64,000 nucleotides of DNA from Palsa-360 sp963710315. GTDB taxonomy: Bacteria; Acidobacteriota; Terriglobia; Acidiferrales; UBA7541. Within the stretch, counting starts at the first letter, position 1. Every line of letters starts with the position of its first letter. Positions 59,053-64,000 of this stretch are shown here, piece by piece. The DNA lies in the NCBI GenBank assembly GCA_963710315.1, contig CAVPZW010000005.1:496001-560000 (forward strand), read 5' to 3'. The translations under genes were made by a program, and so were the position numbers. The notes under the pieces are model-generated. The model made no database searches, had not been told where the DNA came from, and worked only from the letters and a program-made list of their open reading frames with translations.

Positions 59053-59652
59053 TTACAAATCGTCATCGGCGAGGCGGCGGCCTTGGCCGTTGGACTCGAG
59101 CCAGTGGTAGAGGTGGACCTGGTAGAGGTAGGAGGCCACGATTTCTTCGCCGAGTTCGTGGGTTTCGACACAGAGGAATGGGATGCGCAGGCCTGCGAGC
59201 GTGGCGATTAGCGATTGCGTGATTTGGTTTGGGTTTGCGGGGTTGTGTTCGTAGCGGGATTTTACTTGGCTGAGCGCGGCGGTGATGACCAGCAGGCGGT
59301 CGGGGAAGGCGCTCATGCGGCGCAGGCGCGCGATGAATACGGAACGCTCCACGTGGAACGAGCGCACCAGGTCGCCGAGGTCCTTGCGCTCGACGACGCA
59401 GGTATCTTCCAGCCCGGCAATGGCGTAGTCGCCGATTTCCAGCGGCCTTTTTTCGATGCCGGAAAACCAGCCTGAAAAACGTTCGAACGAGAATGGGTTT
59501 TATTCGCGCGTGTCGACCACGATTGCTGGTTTTGGCGTGCGCAGCTGCGTGCCGCCGCGTTCGGCGATTACGGGCAATGTGGGATGAGCCACAGGCAGGG
59601 CGGTCATCTGCGATTTCAGAGGTGAAGTGATTAATGTGCGGCGGCGTCGCAT
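59053..59652 (-). pseudogene. ERCC4-domain nuclease with internal stop codon
   Basis: About 199 residues, one frame. Start ATG 59652 (MRRRRTLITS); the ERCC4 core begins PAIVVDTRE, next codon is TAA (59500-59502), then NPFSFERFSGWFSGIEKRPL, EIGDYAIAGLEDTCVVERKD-LGDLVRSF and ERSVFIARLRRM. The active-site pattern is VDxRE-x-x-PF ... ERKxxxD, so TAA stands where CAA (Gln) would give DTREQNPF. Either a nonsense mutation or a sequence error. ERCC4 nucleases cut branched DNA; this stand-alone type is of unknown role. It lies on the minus strand between FadN-like and thiolase genes. Confidence 0.8.
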
Positions 59653-59730
59653 GGGATTGACGTTTGCTAGGATAGCATGGGGGATTCAAGGGGCAATCTT
59701 GCGCGCATTTGTCGCATGCGAAGGTCGGCA

Positions 59731-59803
59731 GAAAATCCCCGCCTCTGAAGAGGCGGGCTACAGCAAGCTGCTGTAGCCCGAGTCTTCAGACCCGGGGATT
59801 TTC
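59731..59803. repeat. Inverted intergenic repeat, family B
   Basis: GAAAATCCCCGCCTCTGAAG..GGGCTACAGCA pairs with TGCTGTAGCCCGAGTCTTCA..GGGATTTTC over 35 bases with a few mismatches and a three-base loop. Upstream of the divergent ERCC4 and thiolase genes. Shares the AGCCCG-CTC-TGAAGA core with 33679-33843. Confidence 0.8.
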
Positions 59804-59898
59804 GGGCTAGGACACAACATATTGCTTTTTTCGCCGATAGGGCATCCAATGAAGCGCATGGGAACACGAATCACAAATCACGAATCACGAGTCACATC

Positions 59899-61098
59899 AT
59901 GACAGACGCCGTCATCGTCAGTGCAGTTCGAACGCCGGTAGGGAAAGCATTTAAGGGTACGCTGCGCTCTTCGCGGCCGGACGATCTTGCCGCCATCGCC
60001 ATGCTGGAGGCCATTCGGCGCGTGCCGGGGCTCAACGCGGCGGACATTGACGATGTGATCCTCGGCTGCGCCATGCCCGAGGGCGAAGCGGGGATGAACG
60101 TTGCGCGCATTGCGTGCCAGCGCGCCGGGCTGCCGCCGGAAGTTCCGGCCATCACCGTCAACCGGTTTTGCTCCTCGGGCTTGCAGGCCATTGCCATGGC
60201 GGCCGAGCGCATCATGGTGGGGCACGCCGAAATCATTTTGGCGGGCGGCACGGAATCCATGAGCATGATTCCCATGGGCGGAAACAAGGTGTCGCCCAAT
60301 CCCTGGCTGATGGACCACTATCCGGACGCGTATCTGAGCATGGGGCTGACGGCCGAAAATGTGGCCAGGAAATATGGGATTACGCGCGAGAAGGCCGATG
60401 AATTTTCGCTGGCCAGCCACCAGAAGGCGCTTGCCGCGATTGCTGCCGGAAAGTTCAAGGACGAAATTGTGCCGGTGGAGGTGCAGACCACCGTTGTTGC
60501 CAACGCCGCGAATGGCCGCGCGGCAAAGGCCACAACGACCACCGCGATTTTTGAAATCGATGAAGGGCCGCGCGCCGACACCAGCATGGAAGCGCTGGCC
60601 AAACTTAAGCCCGCGTTTCACGCGCGTGGCACGACTACCGCGGGAAATAGTTCGCAGACCAGCGATGGCGCGGCGGCGACCATCGTGATGAGCGCGGAAC
60701 GCGCACGCGCGCTGGGCGCGAAGCCGCTTGCGCGATTTCTCGGATTCGCCACTGCCGGAGTGCCGGCGGAGATCATGGGCATTGGGCCGGCGTTCGCCAT
60801 TCCCAAGGTGCTGAAGCTTACGGGATTGAAGCTCGAGCAGATCGACGTGATCGAGCTGAACGAAGCGTTTGCCGTGCAGTCGCTGGCGGTGATTCAGGAG
60901 GCGGGGCTTGATGTTGCGCGCGTGAATCCCAATGGTGGGGCAATTGCTCTTGGGCATCCGCTGGGGTGCACGGGGGCCAAGCTTACGGCGACTATTTTGC
61001 GCGAGATGGAGCGGCGCTGTGCGCGCTACGGGATGGTTACTATGTGCATTGGCGGAGGGATGGGCGCGGCTGGGATTTTTGAGCGGATCGCCTCTTAG
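59899..61098 (+). CDS. Acetyl-CoA acyltransferase (thiolase)
   Basis: 399 residues. Nucleophile Cys91 in TVNRFCSSGLQAIAMAAE; NEAFAVQSLAVIQE; His of GGAIALGHPLGCTGAKL; second Cys in VTMCIGGGMGAAGIF. The N-terminal VSAVRTPVGKAFKGTLRSSR and the trifunctional-type EDQFA-like ADEFSLASHQKAL place it with FadA/FadI type degradative thiolases. It cleaves 3-ketoacyl-CoA and completes beta-oxidation with the FadN-like protein upstream. ATG 59899 lies in a low-complexity TCACGAATCACGAGTCAC stretch. Confidence 0.95.
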   Translation: MTDAVIVSAVRTPVGKAFKGTLRSSRPDDLAAIAMLEAIRRVPGLNAADIDDVILGCAMPEGEAGMNVARIACQRAGLPPEVPAITVNRFCSSGLQAIAMAAERIMVGHAEIILAGGTESMSMIPMGGNKVSPNPWLMDHYPDAYLSMGLTAENVARKYGITREKADEFSLASHQKALAAIAAGKFKDEIVPVEVQTTVVANAANGRAAKATTTTAIFEIDEGPRADTSMEALAKLKPAFHARGTTTAGNSSQTSDGAAATIVMSAERARALGAKPLARFLGFATAGVPAEIMGIGPAFAIPKVLKLTGLKLEQIDVIELNEAFAVQSLAVIQEAGLDVARVNPNGGAIALGHPLGCTGAKLTATILREMERRCARYGMVTMCIGGGMGAAGIFERIAS

Positions 61099-61190
61099 GG
61101 AAAAAACAAAGCTTTAACACAGCGCCGCATGGCCGCAACCAAGAGTGGCGCCCGCGGCAAAACGAAGAATTTTCTTTGATCTCGAGGCCA

Positions 61191-61376
61191 GTCCCGGAGG
61201 GACGGCACATCGTAGCCCACTGTGAAACAGTGGGATCGCGCGACCGAGCAAGGTAGAACCCCGTAGGGGTGGCACACTTGCTTAGCCGATTGTGCCGCCC
61301 CTCCGGGGCTCCCAACCTCTGCATTCCGCGTCCCCAGCGTTCCACGCTGGGCTACGATGTGCCGTCCCTCCGGGAC
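61191..61376. repeat. Large structured inverted repeat, family D
   Basis: Perfect 29-base terminal arms (61191-61219 and 61348-61376) starting GTCCCGGAGGGACGGCACAT. Inside are further hairpins: CCCACTG-TGAAA-CAGTGGG, ACCCC-GTA-GGGGT, CCCC-TCC-GGGG, CCAGCGT-TCC-ACGCTGG. The whole could fold as a multi-branched structure. Confidence 0.85.
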
Positions 61377-61438
61377 TTCAAGCAAGATCAAGCCGAGCGA
61401 AATCAAATTCGTCGCGGTACGCAAAGAAAATGCGAATT

Positions 61439-61482
61439 AGTAACACAGACAACACAGAGACAAAGAGGAGAAAAGCGGAGAT
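61439..61482. repeat. Half of a family C repeat
   Basis: AGTAACACAGACAACACAGA..AAGAGGAGAAAAGCGGAGAT matches the right arm of the copies at 11735 and 31115. Confidence 0.7.
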
Positions 61483-61553
61483 AGACTGAGAATGAAAAAG
61501 AAGCGCGGAGAAAATTTTCCCGCGCGGATTTATTCACGCTGCTACTGCGACCT

Positions 61554-62090
61554 CTAGCGCACTAATAGATACGCGCCGTATCCCAATCCAGCGCCCATCA
61601 GAGATCCCACTACTACATCGCTGACGAAGTGCATTCCCAGGATTACGCGCGAGACGGCGATGCTCACCGATAGCGCAAGCAGGGCAGCCTGCATTTGCGG
61701 ATAGAGGATGCACAAGGGCACCGCGATGGCGAAGGCGCTCATGGCGTGGCCCGAGGGGAAAGAAAATTGGTCGGGGGGAAGGACCTTTGACCAGCAATGC
61801 GTTTCCATGTGGCAGGGGCGCTTCCTCTTGCTGATCTTTTTGATATAGCGAAACAGAACTACGGTGGCGGCTTCGGCCGAGGCGCTGGCGGCGAAGGCGA
61901 TGAAGCGCATCTCGCCACCGAACAACAGCAGGGCAATCCCCACGGAATACCAGATCCAGCCGTCTCCCAATCGCGTGGAGGCGATCATCCAGAAGCGCAT
62001 CCATCGCGGCGGGCGCCATCGGTGGACCTTCCTCATGACCTGATAGTCGCGGGCTTGAATAAATTCCCAGACCATTCTGCGTGCTGTCAT
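61554..62090 (-). CDS. PAP2-family phosphatase
   Basis: 178 residues, about five transmembrane helices. The three PAP2 motifs are KISKRKRP (K-x6-RP), FSFPSGHAMSAFA (PSGH) and SRVILGMHFVSDVV (SR-x5-H-x3-D). It would dephosphorylate lipid phosphates such as undecaprenyl pyrophosphate or phosphatidic acid on the outer side of the inner membrane. ATG 62090 with AAGGAG upstream; the frame extends further but without ribosome site. 66 bases after the PHP gene, same strand. Confidence 0.9.
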   Translation of the reverse strand: MTARRMVWEFIQARDYQVMRKVHRWRPPRWMRFWMIASTRLGDGWIWYSVGIALLLFGGEMRFIAFAASASAEAATVVLFRYIKKISKRKRPCHMETHCWSKVLPPDQFSFPSGHAMSAFAIAVPLCILYPQMQAALLALSVSIAVSRVILGMHFVSDVVVGSLMGAGLGYGAYLLVR

Positions 62091-62155
62091 GGCTGCTCCT
62101 TTTCCGTGCGGGCTGCCCCTGGAAACTCGGGGTAAACGAATACCGCCCGCGCTTG

Positions 62156-63040
62156 CTACGCCATCTGCTTTTGCTGCGCCGGCAGAGTGCGTATCAGGCT
62201 TTTTGGCGTTGCGGGCTGTGGGCCGTTGATTGCAGCGCCCCAGCGGCGGACAAAATCCAGATCGATGAAATAGTTGACTGCCACGCCCGCAGGGACGAGA
62301 GCCACTAGCGGGGCGAGCAGCATTGTCCAACGGTCTTGGCGCATCATTTCCCGGCAGAGCAGCAGGATGTCTCGTGTCAGCTTCCAGTAGCCGCCCGATT
62401 CGCCGCAAAGACGGCCATGCCCGGCGCGCAGGCCGGCGAAAAACTCTTCCTTGTTTCTTGCTCCCGGCACTTCGGTGTAGGTGGTGCCCACCGAGGCGAG
62501 TGCGTGGGCGTCGCTTCCGGCCACCTGAGTTTTGCAGCGCTTCCAGGCGAACTCGGCGGCAAGTTTGTTGGCGGAGGGCAGCATCTGGCCATTGCGAGCC
62601 TCGACGGCAGGAAAATAGCCGGAAAACCATTCGTAGTCGTCCGCGTTTCGCTTCCCGGTCACCGAGGAAAACACGTGATTTATCGTGAAGAACAGGCGCT
62701 GTTCGGAGAGATAGGCCAGCAAGCGGACGATGTCCTTTCGGCGGCGATTAATTTCCACATGCTGGCGTTCGGTAATGTCATACACGCCGACATGAGCCTC
62801 CGTGCCGCTGGGCATGGTGCAAGTGACCTCTTCGCTGACAAAGAAATCCGGGTGGCAGCGCAACTCTTCCGCGCCACTGATGGAGTCGTGATCGGTTAAG
62901 GTGACCAGGTCCATGCCGCGCTTGCGCAGCGTGGAGTAGACATCCTGCGGGAGGCTATAACTCTCCAGAAAAAAATGGCGCAGGATGGCCACGGGCAAAG
63001 TGCCGGAGTGAAGCGAGTGGACGTGCAGGTCGCATTTCAT
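62156..63040 (-). CDS. PHP-domain metal-dependent hydrolase with C-terminal membrane helix
   Basis: 294 residues. PHP metal ligands: CDLHVHSLHSG (HxH), LVTLTDHDSISGAEEL, EEVTCTMPSGTEAHVGVY, TINHVFSS, and GSDAHALASVG. A hydrophobic helix (MLLAPLVALVPAGVAVNYFI) near the C-terminus anchors it. Function of this anchored type is unknown; PHP enzymes are often phosphoesterases. With PAP2 and the divergent GT28-like gene it may belong to a lipid-glycan theme. ATG 63040. Confidence 0.88.
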   Translation of the reverse strand: MKCDLHVHSLHSGTLPVAILRHFFLESYSLPQDVYSTLRKRGMDLVTLTDHDSISGAEELRCHPDFFVSEEVTCTMPSGTEAHVGVYDITERQHVEINRRRKDIVRLLAYLSEQRLFFTINHVFSSVTGKRNADDYEWFSGYFPAVEARNGQMLPSANKLAAEFAWKRCKTQVAGSDAHALASVGTTYTEVPGARNKEEFFAGLRAGHGRLCGESGGYWKLTRDILLLCREMMRQDRWTMLLAPLVALVPAGVAVNYFIDLDFVRRWGAAINGPQPATPKSLIRTLPAQQKQMA

Positions 63041-63054
63041 GATGGGGAAATTCT

Positions 63055-63120
63055 CTCAAAATGACTTTGCTAACTTGTTACTCAATGTTTAAAAACTCGT
63101 AACAATCGTCTGTTACTAAT
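63055..63120. promoter_or_regulatory. AT-rich divergent promoter region with repeated TGTTAC motifs
   Basis: Between the PHP and glycosyltransferase genes the motif occurs three times in about 45 bases: CTTGTTACTC, CTCGTAACAA (inverted) and CTGTTACTAA. The inverted pair could be a dimer site serving both directions. No known consensus assigned. Confidence 0.4.
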
Positions 63121-63161
63121 TGAACACAAATAGGTTAACGACCGAGGAGGTGCGACGCTTG

Positions 63162-64000
63162 ATGGCAGACGGAATGTCCGGCCCGCGCGACCGCAGACGC
63201 CGCATCCATCTTATTTTCTTTGACGCCGGCGGAGGCCACCGCAATGCCGCTACCGCTTTGCAGGTGCAAATAGAGAAGTTAGGCCTGCCGCTGGATGTGT
63301 CCCTGGTAAACCTTCAAGAAGTACTTGATCCTCTGGATATCCTCCGCAAGATGACCGGAATTCGCATTCAGGACATGTACAACAAGATGCTGCGCAACGG
63401 GTGGACGCTTGGCAGTCCGCAGCTGATGCGCGTGCTGCAGCTTGTGGTGCGCACGTACCACGGGCCGTCCGTGCGCGTGCTGGAACAGTTCTGGAAGCAG
63501 GACTCGCCGGACATGGTGGTGTCGCTGGTGCCGCACTTCAACCGAGCCATGCGCGAAAGTCTTGGGAATGCGCTTCCCGGGCGGCCTTTTGTCACCGTGC
63601 TGACGGACCTTGCGGACTATCCGAAACATTTCTGGATCGAGAAAGAATCACAATACATCGTGTGCGGAACGGAGCGCGCCGTGGAGCAGGCTCGCGCGCT
63701 GGGGCACATGGATGGCACCGTTTTCCGGACTTCCGGGATGATTCTTCATCCGCGCTTTTATGAGCCAAGCGAAGTGGACCGTGCGGCCGAGCGAAAGAAG
63801 CTTGGTCTCGATCCGGACTTGCCAACTGGCATTGTTTTGTTTGGCGGATATGGCACTTGGAAAATGCTGGACATCCTGCGGCGGATCAATCGAACTAACT
63901 TGCAAGTGCAGCTCATCATGATTTGCGGGCGGAATGAAAAATTGGCGGAGGCGCTGCGGCGCGAACCGTCGCGCATTCCCATTCACGTTGAAAGTTTCAC
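63162..64000 (+). CDS. Glycosyltransferase of the MGDG synthase/MurG-like type, 3' end outside window
   Basis: At least 279 residues, open to the window edge. N-terminus RIHLIFFDAGGGHRNAATAL has the GGGHRxAA loop of MGDG_synth (diacylglycerol glycosyltransferase) domains; then DMVVSLVPHFNRAMRE, VTVLTDLADYPKHFWI, and the second Rossmann unit begins TGIVLFGGYGTWKML (GGYG) and LIMICGRNEKLAEAL. Likely donor UDP-sugar, acceptor a membrane lipid. TTG 63159 or ATG 63162; GAGGAGG lies at 63144-63150, best suited to TTG. Divergent from PHP. Confidence 0.88.
   Translation, partial: MADGMSGPRDRRRRIHLIFFDAGGGHRNAATALQVQIEKLGLPLDVSLVNLQEVLDPLDILRKMTGIRIQDMYNKMLRNGWTLGSPQLMRVLQLVVRTYHGPSVRVLEQFWKQDSPDMVVSLVPHFNRAMRESLGNALPGRPFVTVLTDLADYPKHFWIEKESQYIVCGTERAVEQARALGHMDGTVFRTSGMILHPRFYEPSEVDRAAERKKLGLDPDLPTGIVLFGGYGTWKMLDILRRINRTNLQVQLIMICGRNEKLAEALRREPSRIPIHVESF

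Larger units (their letters stand above)
61099..61553. other. Gene-free convergent region filled by repeats
   Basis: 455 bases between the thiolase and PAP2 stops. It holds the half-arm AAAGCTTTAACACAG of a family C repeat near 61109, a large structured inverted repeat at 61191-61376 and the other half of family C at 61439-61482, as if the large element had inserted into a family C repeat. No gene. Confidence 0.7.

Noticed and set aside
5314..61482. Insertion sequences
   Set aside because: No transposase-like protein is encoded in or near any repeat; elements are 35-200 bases long and non-coding.
1..64000. tRNA, rRNA and riboswitch genes
   Set aside because: I scanned intergenic stretches for tRNA arms and known riboswitch cores and saw none I could defend.

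Overview
The window looks like part of an Acidobacteriota chromosome, probably a soil or peat lineage related to Koribacter or Sulfotelmatobacter. This rests on GC-rich codon use, several PilZ proteins of the acidobacterial type, a futalosine-pathway menaquinone gene (mqnD), a GH57 glucanotransferase, mscL with a zinc ribbon, and many near-perfect palindromic intergenic repeats. No rRNA, tRNA, CRISPR, phage or transposase gene was seen. Genes sit in short operons on both strands, mostly housekeeping.

Layout. 1-6.5 kb: DUF971 end, a broken PilZ/coiled-coil gene, mscL, cyclophilin, trxB, proline dehydrogenase, zinc alcohol dehydrogenase. 6.6-15.9 kb: ferredoxin, a type III polyketide synthase with its methyltransferase, DUF309, GH57, an OpuC-type osmoprotectant ABC transporter, PilZ, a heptose kinase. 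16-31 kb: mostly minus strand, with an ABC-2/HlyD exporter, ECF sigma factor, ddl, arginase, asnS, mqnD and secreted proteins of unknown role. 32.7-36 kb: cysteine synthase, JAMM peptidase, MoaD-like sulfur carrier and MoeZ, a protein-thiocarboxylate cysteine route. 36.7-41.9 kb: membrane diguanylate cyclase plus PilZ, two glycosyltransferases, FHA protein, DUF3467. 42-53 kb: Nramp transporter, cytochrome c, peroxiredoxin, a haem-copper oxidase operon with two subunit III genes, and GTP-type PEP carboxykinase. 53-55 kb: a monohaem cytochrome c followed by an outer-membrane cytochrome-porin resembling Cyc2. 55.5-64 kb: patatin, fatty-acid beta-oxidation genes, a broken ERCC4 nuclease, PAP2, PHP and a GT28-like glycosyltransferase.

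Most interesting biology: (i) the cytochrome-porin and the oxidase operon lie on either side of pckG, and each operon has a perfect TGTGA-N6-TCACA palindrome upstream, suggesting one CRP/FNR-family regulator for a possible outer-membrane-to-oxygen electron route; (ii) the sulfur carrier ends GG-SAPSGK, so it should need trimming by its JAMM neighbour; (iii) a type III PKS and an ICMT-like methyltransferase that look fused only because of a one-base insertion.

Data quality matters. About thirty single-base indels and two nonsense codons break genes that should be essential or conserved (asnS, pckG, cox subunits, mqnD, trxB). They cluster at 24.7-27.3 kb and 46-53 kb, several are in homopolymers, and all interrupt otherwise well-conserved protein. 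They are best read as sequence errors, not gene decay. Affected genes are listed over their full restored span.
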